Assembly: GCA_016710885.1 (NCBI GenBank)
Contig: JADJUC010000001.1
Location: 62,001 to 126,000, forward strand
Direction of reading: 5' to 3'
Length of the DNA stretch: 64,000 nucleotides
From: Candidatus Proximibacter danicus
GTDB taxonomy: Bacteria > Pseudomonadota > Gammaproteobacteria > Burkholderiales > Rhodocyclaceae
The position numbers were made by a program, and so were the translations under genes. The notes under the pieces were generated by a model. The model was not told where the DNA came from. It ran no database searches and saw only the letters and a list, made by a program, of their open reading frames with translations. Shown here in pieces: positions 18,978 through 26,760 of this stretch. How positions within the stretch are numbered: the first letter of the stretch is position 1; the number at the start of each line of letters is the position of its first letter.

Positions 18978-19707
18978 TGGCCAGTTCCAGAGCTTGATTG
19001 ATTTGTTCCAGCGGCGGCAATTCCGTCAGGCTGCGCAGCCCGAGGTCATCGAGGAACTTCTTCGTCGTTGCAAAAAGTGCCGGGCGACCCGGCGTGTCGC
19101 GGTGCCCAACGGCATCTACCCAACCGCGCTCTTCGAGCACCTTGATGACCTGCGTGGCCACCGAAACACCACGGATATCTTCGATATCACCACGCGTGAC
19201 GGGCTGGCGGTAGGCAATGATAGCCAGGGTTTCGAGCACCGCACGCGAGTATTTTGGCGGCTTTTCTGGATTCAGCCGTCCGAGATGAGAGAGATACTCC
19301 GGACGGGTACGGAAACGCCAGCCACTCGCTAACTGTACCAGTTCCGCAGGGCGCGGTGTCCATTCAACACGCAATTCATCGAGCAGCTTGCGCACCACTT
19401 CGGGGGCAATTTCCTCGACAAACATCTTGCGCAGATCGCTGACTGTCAGCGGCTGCTGGGCAGCCAACAAGGCGGCTTCCAGTACGCGCTTGACCTTCTC
19501 CGGATTATTCACCATCGCCGGCAGGTTGCTCGCCTCGGGCAAAATCGCATCGGCCGACGCCATTTCCTGCGTCACGTCCGGTAACGTTTCTTGCTCAACT
19601 TTCTGCACGACTTCCGGCGAAGTTTCCGGAAGAATTTCCGGAAAGACTGCGGCGTCGGTCTGTATCACTGGCGGATTATCCGGCAGGATGTTCAATGGTT
19701 CTTCCAT
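18970..19707 (-). CDS. scpB: Segregation and condensation protein B
   Basis: The 245-aa kleisin-associated winged-helix protein works with ScpA and SMC in condensin. Two winged-helix domains are visible from about residue 70 (VKRVLEAALLAAQQPLT) to 220, including YSRAVLETLAIIAYRQPVTR and GRPALFATT. The ~65-residue N-terminal extension is acidic/Pro-rich, and part of it overlaps scpA by 32 nt, so the true start may be further inside (for example the Met before NNPEKVKR). Confidence 0.93.
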   Translation of the reverse strand: MEEPLNILPDNPPVIQTDAAVFPEILPETSPEVVQKVEQETLPDVTQEMASADAILPEASNLPAMVNNPEKVKRVLEAALLAAQQPLTVSDLRKMFVEEIAPEVVRKLLDELRVEWTPRPAELVQLASGWRFRTRPEYLSHLGRLNPEKPPKYSRAVLETLAIIAYRQPVTRGDIEDIRGVSVATQVIKVLEERGWVDAVGHRDTPGRPALFATTKKFLDDLGLRSLTELPPLEQINQALELANG

Positions 19708-20530
19708 CGGCCAGCCTCACATAAATCGGATCAAAAGCTTCGGTTTGGGTTATTTCCACCAGATGCTCACGTGCCAACTCGAGCATCGCGAGAAAGTGCA
19801 CGACAATACCGGCAACACCCATTTCCGCATCAAACATGCGCACAAACTCGACAAAACCGTCGGCCGTGCGCAATTCACGCAGGATGATGCCCATATGTTC
19901 ACGCACCGACAGTTCTTCGCGCTGCACACGGTGATGGGTGTGCAGCTTCGCCTGACGCAGGATCTGTCCCCACGCCTGCTGCAAATCCTCGACGCTGACA
20001 TCGGGGAAGCGCTGCTCCATCGATTTTTCGACCCACACTTCGACCCAGGCAAAATCGCGCTCGGCCTGCGGCAATGCATCCAGCTTTGCGGACGCCATCT
20101 TCATCTGCTCGTATTCGACCAGGCGGCGCACCAGCTCGGCCCGAGGATCCTCGACCTCGCCGTCCTCGGCAACCTTCTGGCGCGGCAACAGCATGCGCGA
20201 CTTGATCTCGATCAGCATTGCTGCCATGACCAGATAGTCTGCAGCAAGCTCAAGATTGTGGGTACGCATGGCCTCCACGTAGTCGAGATACTGCCGGGTC
20301 AGCGGTGCCATCGGAATGTCGAGGACGTTCACGTTGGCCTTGCGGATCAGGTAGAGCAACAGGTCCAGCGGGCCCTCGAAGGCGTCCAGCATGACTGCCA
20401 GCGCATCCGGCGGGATATAGAGATCCAGCGGCAACTGTTCCAGTGGCACGCCATAGATGCGCGCCACATGGTCCGGCGCCATTTCAGGTACCGGCGGCTC
20501 CGACCATTCGAGGATCTCGTTTTCGCTCAT
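19676..20530 (-). CDS. scpA: Segregation and condensation protein A
   Basis: The 284-aa kleisin bridges the two SMC heads. The diagnostic FEGPLDLLLYLIRK (about residues 51-64) and the LELAADYLVMAAMLIEIKSR helix are intact, and the C-terminal winged helix follows. It lies 9 nt downstream of trpS on the same strand and overlaps scpB. With smc also in the window, all three condensin subunits are encoded within 17 kb, in separate operons. Confidence 0.94.
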   Translation of the reverse strand: MSENEILEWSEPPVPEMAPDHVARIYGVPLEQLPLDLYIPPDALAVMLDAFEGPLDLLLYLIRKANVNVLDIPMAPLTRQYLDYVEAMRTHNLELAADYLVMAAMLIEIKSRMLLPRQKVAEDGEVEDPRAELVRRLVEYEQMKMASAKLDALPQAERDFAWVEVWVEKSMEQRFPDVSVEDLQQAWGQILRQAKLHTHHRVQREELSVREHMGIILRELRTADGFVEFVRMFDAEMGVAGIVVHFLAMLELAREHLVEITQTEAFDPIYVRLADGRTIEHPAG

Positions 20531-20539
20531 CAGATGAAA

Positions 20540-21742
20540 TCAGTTGTAGTTCAGACCCATCGCGTCGCGAACATCGCGCATGGTCTCGTGCGCCAGTTTG
20601 CGCGCCTTTTCACAACCATCAGCAATGATTGCCCGCACCAGCGAGGGATCGTCGAGGTAGGTCTGCGCGCGTTCGCGCATCGGCGCCTGCTCCTTGAGGA
20701 TGCCGTCGATCACCGGCTGCTTGCAGTCGAGGCAACCGATACCGGCTGAGCGGCATCCCTCTTGCACCCATTCCTTGGTCGCATCGTCTGAATATACCTG
20801 ATGCAGTTGCCACACCGGGCAACGCGCCGGATCCCCCGGATCGGTGCGGCGCACGCGATTCGTGTCGGTCGGCATACGCTTTATTTTTTGCGTCACCGAG
20901 GCTTCATCCTCGCGCAGCGTGATCGTGTTGTTGTACGACTTGGACATCTTCTGGCCGTCGAGACCGGGCATCTTCGAGGCTTCGGTCAGCAGCGCACCAG
21001 GCTCGACCAGAATCATCTTGCCGGTACCCTCAAGATAGCCACACAGGCGTTCACGATCTTCATGTGACAACGACTCGACCTCGTCGAGCAGCGCGTGGGC
21101 CTTGGCGATTGCCGTCGCGTCGCCATCTTGCTGGAAGCGCGTTCGGAAATGTTCGTAGGAACGCGCGCGCTTGCTGCCGAGGCGCTTCACCGCTGCCAGT
21201 ACTTTTTCCTCAAAGCCCGGCTCGCGCCCGTACAGGTGGTTGAAACGGCGCGCAATCTCGCGTGAAAATTCGATGTGCGGCACCTGGTCTTCGCCTACCG
21301 GCACCTTGTCGGCACGGTAGATCAGGATATCGGCCGACTGCAGCAGCGGATAGCCGAGGAAACCGTAGGTCGACAGATCCTTGCTCTCAAGCTTTTCCTG
21401 CTGATCCTTGTAGGTCGGCACGCGCTCCAGCCAGCCGAGCGGCGTCATCATCGACATCAGCAGGTGCAGTTCGGCGTGTTCCGGCACCTTGGACTGAATG
21501 AACAAGGTTGCCTGTTTCGGATCGACACCGGCCGCCAGCCAGTCGATCACCATGTCCCAGCTTGCCTTCTCGATACCCTGCGGATCATCGTAATGCGTCG
21601 TCAGCGCGTGCCAGTCGGCGACGAAGAAAAGACAGGGGTGCTCATGCTGGAGCTTGACCCAGTTCTTGAGAACGCCGTGGTAATGGCCGAGGTGCAGGCT
21701 GCCCGTGGGGCGCATGCCGGAGAGAACGCGTTCCTGATACAT
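20540..21742 (-). CDS. trpS: Tryptophanyl-tRNA synthetase
   Basis: The 400-aa class I synthetase charges tRNA-Trp. The HIGH-like SLHLGHYHG lies near residue 15, and the KMSKS motif is GQKMSKSYNN (about residue 261). It belongs to the longer bacterial TrpRS group that carries a Cys-rich insert near the C-terminus (GIGCLDCKQP). It is followed 9 nt later by scpA and preceded by a membrane protease gene with a 6-nt gap, so the genes from yciO to rluB look like one transcription unit. Confidence 0.95.
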   Translation of the reverse strand: MYQERVLSGMRPTGSLHLGHYHGVLKNWVKLQHEHPCLFFVADWHALTTHYDDPQGIEKASWDMVIDWLAAGVDPKQATLFIQSKVPEHAELHLLMSMMTPLGWLERVPTYKDQQEKLESKDLSTYGFLGYPLLQSADILIYRADKVPVGEDQVPHIEFSREIARRFNHLYGREPGFEEKVLAAVKRLGSKRARSYEHFRTRFQQDGDATAIAKAHALLDEVESLSHEDRERLCGYLEGTGKMILVEPGALLTEASKMPGLDGQKMSKSYNNTITLREDEASVTQKIKRMPTDTNRVRRTDPGDPARCPVWQLHQVYSDDATKEWVQEGCRSAGIGCLDCKQPVIDGILKEQAPMRERAQTYLDDPSLVRAIIADGCEKARKLAHETMRDVRDAMGLNYN

Positions 21743-21748
21743 GGTCGA

Positions 21749-22417
21749 TTAGGTGGGTAGCTGGAAAATCAATGCGATTAGGGAGGTGACGATAGCCATG
21801 AATGGCCTGAGCACCGCGCCAAGGATACCGGTAAACAGCAGAATGAGCAGGATCGGAAAGCCGAAGCGCTCAACCTGGGAAAATTTCCACGCCAGCCGAT
21901 GCGGCAGCAGGCTGACAGCAATACGCCCGCCATCAAGCGGCGGTAACGGAAACAGGTTCAAAACCATCAGGACAACGTTGATCGTGATTCCGATCTTGGC
22001 CATTTCAGCCATCGGTACGCTGAAATAGTTCAGCGGCGTGACCCACGCTGCCTTAAGGATGGCCGCCCAGAGCAGTGCCATGGCGAAATTCGACCCCGGG
22101 CCGGCCGCGGCGACCCATAGCATGTCGCGCTTGGGATTGCGCAGGTTGCCAAAGTTGACCGGCACGGGTTTCGCCCAGCCAAAAATGAAGGGGCTGCCAA
22201 TCACGAAGAGGATGAACGGCAATACGACTGTCCCCACAGGGTCAATATGCTTGAACGGATTGGCGGAGATCCGTCCCTGCAGCCAGGCGGTCGGGTCACC
22301 AAAATGGCGAGCGGCATAACCGTGGGCAGCCTCATGCAGCGTGATCGCCAGAATGATCGGCAAGGCCGCAATGGCGATTCCCTGAATCAGGGCAGAGAAA
22401 TCCATGCCTCCGGTCAT
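21749..22417 (-). CDS. Site-2 protease-family (M50) membrane metalloprotease
   Basis: The 222-aa polytopic membrane protein carries the zinc motif HEAAH in its first transmembrane segment (about residues 28-32) and the second catalytic motif NLFPLPPLDGGR (about 156-167), the LDG-type signature of S2P proteases. It lacks a PDZ domain, unlike RseP, and is the short YwhC/FwdE-neighbour type. The substrate is unknown. The next Met (residue 5) could be the true start. It overlaps yciO by 4 nt. Confidence 0.88.
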   Translation of the reverse strand: MTGGMDFSALIQGIAIAALPIILAITLHEAAHGYAARHFGDPTAWLQGRISANPFKHIDPVGTVVLPFILFVIGSPFIFGWAKPVPVNFGNLRNPKRDMLWVAAAGPGSNFAMALLWAAILKAAWVTPLNYFSVPMAEMAKIGITINVVLMVLNLFPLPPLDGGRIAVSLLPHRLAWKFSQVERFGFPILLILLFTGILGAVLRPFMAIVTSLIALIFQLPT

Positions 22418-23043
22418 CCCTCGAGGGCAAACGGAGCAAGGCTGCCGCGACCCGCGCGTATCAGGGCCGGCAGGCCACCGGTGAGATCGATAACGGTCGT
22501 CGGCTCTGTGCCGCAGTGACCGCCGTCGAGAATCAGTTCCAGTCGACCATCAAGTTGATCCTGGATTTCCCAACCCTCGGTCAGTGGTGACTCATCGCCC
22601 GGCAGTAGCAGCGTTGAAGTCAGCAGCGGTTCACCAAGTTCAGCCAGGAGCGCCAGCGCCGTCTTGTGCTCCGGCACGCGCAGGCCGATCGTCTTGCGCT
22701 TCGGGTGCATCACGCGGCGCGGCAATTCCTTCGTTCCTTCAAGAATGAAGGTATAGCTGCCCGGCGTCGTTGCCTTGAGCAGGCGGTACTGGCTGTTATC
22801 GACCCGTGCGTACTGGGCAATTTCGGACAGATCCCTGCACATCAGCGTCAGGTGATGGCGGTCATCGACTTCGCGAATGGCGCGCAGTCGATCCAGCGCA
22901 TCCTTGTCGCCAAGGTGGCAACCCAAGGCGTAACAGGAATCGGTCGGGAAAGCGATCAGCCCGCCTTCGCGAATCACTTCTGCCGCACGAGCGAGAAAGC
23001 GTGGCTGTGGATCATCCGGATGAATCTGCAGATACTGCGTCAT
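22414..23043 (-). CDS. YciO-like Sua5/YrdC-family protein
   Basis: The 209-aa protein has the YrdC nucleotide/RNA-binding fold: GGLIAFPTDSCYALGC near residue 27, followed by the KTIGLRVPEH core. It is closer to YciO than to TsaC: the N-terminal part shows FPTDSCYALG rather than the usual PTETVYGLG. It is therefore annotated as a putative threonylcarbamoyl-AMP synthase family member of uncertain activity. It overlaps the M50 protease gene by 4 nt and follows the PHP gene by 7 nt. Confidence 0.85.
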   Translation of the reverse strand: MTQYLQIHPDDPQPRFLARAAEVIREGGLIAFPTDSCYALGCHLGDKDALDRLRAIREVDDRHHLTLMCRDLSEIAQYARVDNSQYRLLKATTPGSYTFILEGTKELPRRVMHPKRKTIGLRVPEHKTALALLAELGEPLLTSTLLLPGDESPLTEGWEIQDQLDGRLELILDGGHCGTEPTTVIDLTGGLPALIRAGRGSLAPFALEG

Positions 23044-23050
23044 GAGCGAC

Positions 23051-23881
23051 CTAGAACAGGCTCCAGACGGGCTTCAAGCCGTCCGGCAGATAACCGAGCA
23101 TGCCAAGATCGACATAACTCTCCTTGGGACCGTGGAAGTCGGAACCGCGTGACGCATAAAAACCGTATTCCCGTGCCAGACGGCCGAAAGTACCGACGTC
23201 ATCAAGCGAGTGGCTGCCCGAAACCACTTCAATGGCCTGGCCACCCATTTCACGAAAATCGGTGAGGAAGCGCCGCATGGCGCCCATGGATATCTTGTAG
23301 CGCGCCGGATGCGCGACAACGGCAACCCCGCCTGCGCCGGCAATCCACGCCACGGCATCCGACAATTCAGCCCAGCGGTGGTCAACGTAACCGGGTCGCC
23401 CAGGCACCAGATAGGACTCAAAAACACTGCGAACATCCTTGCAAACTTTCGCCTCAACCAGATAGCGAGCGAAATGCGCACGCGAGATCAGGTTGGGGTT
23501 CTCGGCAAAGCGGTTGGCTCCGGCAAAGGCATCGGCAATACCGATCTTTTCCAGTTCAGCCGACATGCGCAGCGCCCGTTCGATGCGACCGGCGCGAATG
23601 GTTGCCAGACCGGCGTTCAGCGTCTCGTTCTCGGGATCGAAATTGAGGCCGACGACATGGATCTGCGTCCCTTCCCATTCAATCGACACTTCGACGCCGG
23701 AAACAAACGCCATACCCTCCGCATTCGCCGCCTTGCGTGCCGCCGGCAACCCGGCGATATCGTCGTGATCGGTCAACGCCAGCAACTCGACACCGTTGGC
23801 TGACGCACGACGTGCGACGTCCGCCGGCGCAAGCAGGCCGTCAGAAGCGGTGGAATGGCAATGGAGATCGACGTTGGGCAC
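23051..23881 (-). CDS. PHP-domain phosphoesterase (RNase AM / 3',5'-nucleotide bisphosphate phosphatase type)
   Basis: Starting at GTG 23881, the 276-aa product begins VPNVDLHCHSTASDG, the classic PHP metal-binding HxH motif. LTDHDD and later VVAHPARYK and SRGSDFHG complete the three-metal site. Members of this family (YciV/RnaAM) mature the 5' ends of rRNAs and hydrolyse pAp-type nucleotides. I prefer the GTG because an in-frame ATG 26 codons upstream adds unconserved residues that would precede the conserved N-terminal beta strand. It is 7 nt upstream of yciO and part of the same operon. Confidence 0.85.
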   Translation of the reverse strand: MPNVDLHCHSTASDGLLAPADVARRASANGVELLALTDHDDIAGLPAARKAANAEGMAFVSGVEVSIEWEGTQIHVVGLNFDPENETLNAGLATIRAGRIERALRMSAELEKIGIADAFAGANRFAENPNLISRAHFARYLVEAKVCKDVRSVFESYLVPGRPGYVDHRWAELSDAVAWIAGAGGVAVVAHPARYKISMGAMRRFLTDFREMGGQAIEVVSGSHSLDDVGTFGRLAREYGFYASRGSDFHGPKESYVDLGMLGYLPDGLKPVWSLF

Positions 23882-23997
23882 GGGGAAATCGGTTTTGGCG
23901 GCACGAAAGAAGCCGCGAATGATAGCACAGCGGGGGTGCAGCCCCGCTGCGCAAGGCACCCCGGCGGCATTCGACCGGCGAGGTGGGGGAGCCGGAA

Positions 23998-24465
23998 TCA
24001 GCCCATCTGCGACTGCAGATAGTTTTCGATACCCACCTGCTCGATCAGCCCAAGCTGGGTTTCCAGCCAGTCAACGTGCTCCTCTTCGCTTTCGAGGATG
24101 TCTTCAAGCGTGTCACGGGTGACGTAATCGGCCACCGCCTCGCAATAAGCAATGCCTTCCTTGAGCAGTGGCAGCGCATCGAGTTCAAGCTTGAGGTCGC
24201 ACTCCAGCATTTCCTTGGGATTTTCACCAATCATCAACTTGTTGAGTACCTGCAGATTCGGCAGGCCTTCAAGAAAAAGAATGCGCTCGATCAGCTTGTC
24301 GGCGTGCTTCATCTCGTCGATGGAGTCGTGGTATTCGTGCTCGTTCAGCTTCTCCAGCCCCCAATTCTTGTACATGCGGGCATGCAGAAAATACTGGTTG
24401 ATCGCGGTCAGCTCGTTGGCCAGCACCTTGTTCAGGAACTGGAGGACTTTTTTGTCGCCTTTCAT
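23998..24465 (-). CDS. bfr: Bacterioferritin
   Basis: The 155-aa haem-containing ferritin stores iron in a 24-mer. Ferroxidase ligands are visible in NELTAINQYFLHARMY (Glu18) and the EYHDSIDEMKHAD block (Glu51 and His54), with the haem-ligating Met in IDEMKHAD (about residue 52). A C-terminal EEEHVDWLETQL block completes the site. It is encoded next to bfd (98 nt downstream of it), the iron-release partner, so the two act as a storage/mobilisation pair. Confidence 0.95.
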   Translation of the reverse strand: MKGDKKVLQFLNKVLANELTAINQYFLHARMYKNWGLEKLNEHEYHDSIDEMKHADKLIERILFLEGLPNLQVLNKLMIGENPKEMLECDLKLELDALPLLKEGIAYCEAVADYVTRDTLEDILESEEEHVDWLETQLGLIEQVGIENYLQSQMG

Positions 24466-24563
24466 GACGCTCTCCGGTGTTGGGGGTGTCCCTCAAATCT
24501 AGCACAGCGGAAGGTAAAAGCTGTGTCGCCAGCGTCTGATGCAAATAACGATTGCTGCTGTAG

Positions 24564-24761
24564 TCAGCCTTGTCCAGCGCAGGCGCAGCTTTTGTGTCCA
24601 CTGCATTCCTGGCGCAATTGCGCGCGCACGTCCTTGCTGCACTTTCCGCAGCAGGTGGCAACGCCAAGTTCGTCACGCAAGGCTTTGAAAGTCGTCGCGC
24701 CCTGCGCGATCGTGGCGGATATCTGTCTGTTGGTTACAGCTTGGCAAACACAGACGTACAT
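24564..24761 (-). CDS. bfd: Bacterioferritin-associated ferredoxin
   Basis: The 65-aa [2Fe-2S] protein has the BFD cysteine pattern CVC near the N-terminus and CCGKC near residue 40. Bfd binds Bfr and delivers electrons that release stored iron under limitation. I chose ATG 24761 (MYVCVCQ), which has a GGGGAT Shine-Dalgarno-like stretch just upstream. Upstream in-frame ATG and TTG codons would add 4-5 residues. The C-terminus carries two extra Cys (SCACAG). Confidence 0.9.
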   Translation of the reverse strand: MYVCVCQAVTNRQISATIAQGATTFKALRDELGVATCCGKCSKDVRAQLRQECSGHKSCACAGQG

Positions 24762-24791
24762 GTTCATCCCCATCAAACGATTATGTGTTGA

Positions 24792-24806
24792 TGGGAATTA
24801 TTATCA
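24792..24806. promoter_or_regulatory. Candidate Fur box upstream of bfd
   Basis: On the minus strand the 15-mer TGATAATAATTCCCA matches the 7-1-7 Fur inverted repeat TGATAATnATTATCA at 12 of the 14 defined positions. It lies 30 nt upstream of the bfd start, in a locally AT-rich spacer. Iron repression of bfd is well known in proteobacteria. Confidence 0.55.
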
Positions 24807-24910
24807 ATTAGCATCGCAATTGCAAGTGCTTCTCATTTGGCGACCATCTTGCCAGCGAAAAAATGCCGGCCTTCTTGCCAGCCGAAAGCCCGAACCGGTA
24901 TAGTCCGACC

Positions 24911-25098
24911 CTCGAACGGAAGAGAACTGCATCGTACGCATGGCAGTCGCCGAAGGCGCAAACGCACCCGCAATCGCTCAGGCAAAAGGACCGTTCGCAG
25001 TATCGAATTCTCTGGAGAGCGATGGGCATTGATCCATCCACCGAAGGGGCAAGCAGTCGACCAATCTCGACTGCCAATCTCTCAGGTATCAAGGACAG
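24911..25098 (+). ncRNA. Tandem glycine riboswitch upstream of gcvT
   Basis: Two consecutive gcvT-type aptamers are readable. Aptamer 1 (about 24911-24995) contains CGCCGAAGGCGCAA and CTCAGGCAAAAGGAC. Aptamer 2 (about 25009-25100) contains CTGGAGAG, ACCGAAGGGGCAA and CTCAGG...AAGGACAGAG. The pair precedes a strong intrinsic terminator and then gcvT, so glycine should turn on the cleavage operon by preventing termination. Boundaries are approximate. Confidence 0.92.
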
Positions 25099-25143
25099 AG
25101 GGGTGAGCTCGCATCAACAAAAATGCGGCTCACCCCTTTTTTG
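25099..25143 (+). terminator. Intrinsic terminator of the glycine riboswitch expression platform
   Basis: GGGGTGAGC pairs with GCTCACCCC around a smaller inner stem (GCAT/ATGC) and is followed by TTTTTT. Its 5' arm overlaps the last bases of aptamer 2, the arrangement expected of an ON switch in which ligand-bound aptamer blocks the terminator. Confidence 0.88.
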
Positions 25144-25184
25144 TTTCTCGAAACCACTGCAACACCCTCGCCCAAGGGATTGAA

Positions 25185-26276
25185 ATGACACAAAAAACCG
25201 TACTCAATGAAGTTCATCGCAAGGCCGGCGCCCGGATGGTCGATTTCGGCGGCTGGGACATGCCGGTCAACTACGGCTCGCAGATCGAGGAGCACCACGC
25301 GGTGCGCAACGACTGCGGCATGTTCGACGTCTCGCACATGTGCGCCGTCGATGTCGTCGGTCCGGATGCCAAGGCTTTCCTGCGCCGACTCGTGGCCAAC
25401 AACGTCGACAAGCTTACGGTTGCCGGCAAGGCCCTCTACTCGGCCATGCTCAACGACGCTGGCGACGTGGTCGACGACCTGATCATCTACTACCTGAACG
25501 ACACCACCTGGCGCATCGTCATCAACGCCGGCACGGCGACCAAGGATCTGGCCTGGATGGAAGCCCGCCGCCAGGACTGGGGCCTGAACCTCACCATCAC
25601 TGAGCGCAGGGATGGCAACAACCCGCTCGGCATGATCGCCGTGCAGGGCCCGAACGCCAAGGCCAAGGTCTGGGAAGTGCTGCCGCAGGTGAAGACTGCC
25701 AGCGAAGGCCTGGCACCCTTCTTCGGCGTTCAGGTCGGCGACTATTTTGTGGCCACCACCGGCTACACCGGTGAAACCGGCTTCGAGATCGCCCTGCCCG
25801 CGGCCGATGCCGCCGCCCTGTGGGACAAGCTGGCCGCCGCCGGCGTCGCCCCCTGCGGCCTCGGCGCCCGCGACACGCTGCGCCTCGAAGCCGGCATGAA
25901 CCTCTACGGCAACGACATGGACGAAACGGTTTCGCCGCTCGACGCCGGCCTGGCCTGGACGGTCGACCTGAAGTCCGAACGCGACTTCGTCGGCAAGGCA
26001 GCCCTTATTGCCAACGGCCAGAAGGCCCAGTTCCTCGGCCTCGTGCTGCAGGACAAGGGCGTGCTGCGCGGCCACCAGAAAGTGTTTACTGCTCAAGGCG
26101 AAGGCGAAATCACCAGCGGCACCTTCTCGCCGACGCTGCAGCAGTCGATCGCGCTGGCCCGCCTGCCGATGGGCGTGGCCATCGGCGACATCGTCGAAGT
26201 CGAAATCCGCGACAAGCGCCTCAAGGCGAAGGTCGTCAAGCCGGTCTTTGCCCGCAACGGCAAGGCTGTCATCTAA
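25185..26276 (+). CDS. gcvT: Glycine cleavage system T protein (aminomethyltransferase)
   Basis: The 363-aa folate-binding T protein transfers the aminomethyl carbon from H-protein to tetrahydrofolate, releasing ammonia. Family features: GARMVDFGGWDMPVNYG near the N-terminus, the conserved DVSHM segment, GYTGETGFEI, and the conserved Asp-containing ARDTLRLEAGMNLYGNDMD. The length is normal. An AAGGGA ribosome site precedes the ATG. It follows the glycine riboswitch and is separated from gcvH by 24 nt. Confidence 0.97.
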   Translation: MTQKTVLNEVHRKAGARMVDFGGWDMPVNYGSQIEEHHAVRNDCGMFDVSHMCAVDVVGPDAKAFLRRLVANNVDKLTVAGKALYSAMLNDAGDVVDDLIIYYLNDTTWRIVINAGTATKDLAWMEARRQDWGLNLTITERRDGNNPLGMIAVQGPNAKAKVWEVLPQVKTASEGLAPFFGVQVGDYFVATTGYTGETGFEIALPAADAAALWDKLAAAGVAPCGLGARDTLRLEAGMNLYGNDMDETVSPLDAGLAWTVDLKSERDFVGKAALIANGQKAQFLGLVLQDKGVLRGHQKVFTAQGEGEITSGTFSPTLQQSIALARLPMGVAIGDIVEVEIRDKRLKAKVVKPVFARNGKAVI

Positions 26277-26300
26277 GAATTCACCCTCAGGAGAGAAAAA

Positions 26301-26681
26301 ATGTCGAATGTTCCCGCCAACCTGAAGTACACCGAAAGCCACGAATGGGTCCGCGTCGAAGCTGACGGTACCGTCACCATCGGCATCACCGACCACGCGC
26401 AGGAAGCGCTGGGCGACCTCGTCTTCGTCGAACTGCCGGAAGTCGGCAAGACCTACGCCGCCGGCCAGGAATCGGCCGTTGTCGAATCGGTCAAGGCCGC
26501 CGCCGACGTCTATGCGCCGATCGCCGGCGAAGTCACCGCCGTCAACCAGGACGCCGCCGATGCCCCGGAAAGCGTGAACCAGGACGCCTACGCCGCCTGG
26601 CTGTTCAAGCTGAAGCCGGCCAATGCTGCCGATGTCGACGCCCTGCTCGACGCCGCTGCCTACGCCAAGATCAGCGAATAA
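26301..26681 (+). CDS. gcvH: Glycine cleavage system H protein
   Basis: The 126-aa lipoylated carrier shuttles the methylamine intermediate between the P, T and L proteins. The lipoyl lysine is K65 in VVESVKAAADVYAPI. The length matches E. coli GcvH (129 aa). An AGGAGAG ribosome site is placed well before the ATG. A terminator-like hairpin lies between this gene and gcvP. Confidence 0.97.
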   Translation: MSNVPANLKYTESHEWVRVEADGTVTIGITDHAQEALGDLVFVELPEVGKTYAAGQESAVVESVKAAADVYAPIAGEVTAVNQDAADAPESVNQDAYAAWLFKLKPANAADVDALLDAAAYAKISE

Positions 26682-26693
26682 GACCTGCACCGG

Positions 26694-26721
26694 AAGGTGG
26701 GGCTGCGGCCTCACCTTTTTT
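26694..26721 (+). terminator. Terminator-like hairpin between gcvH and gcvP
   Basis: AAGGTGGGGC pairs with GCCTCACCTT (one wobble or mismatch) around a short loop and runs into TTTTTT. It would reduce gcvP transcription relative to gcvTH, possibly matching the excess of H-protein needed. Confidence 0.7.
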
Positions 26722-26760
26722 GTTTCAGCCCTGCCCTCCGCCCGGATTTCACGCCAAGCC

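Noticed and set aside
23929..23949. GC hairpin between the PHP gene and bfr as a terminator
   Set aside because: AGCGGGG/CCCCGCT pairs well, but no T-run follows on either strand, so I do not list it.
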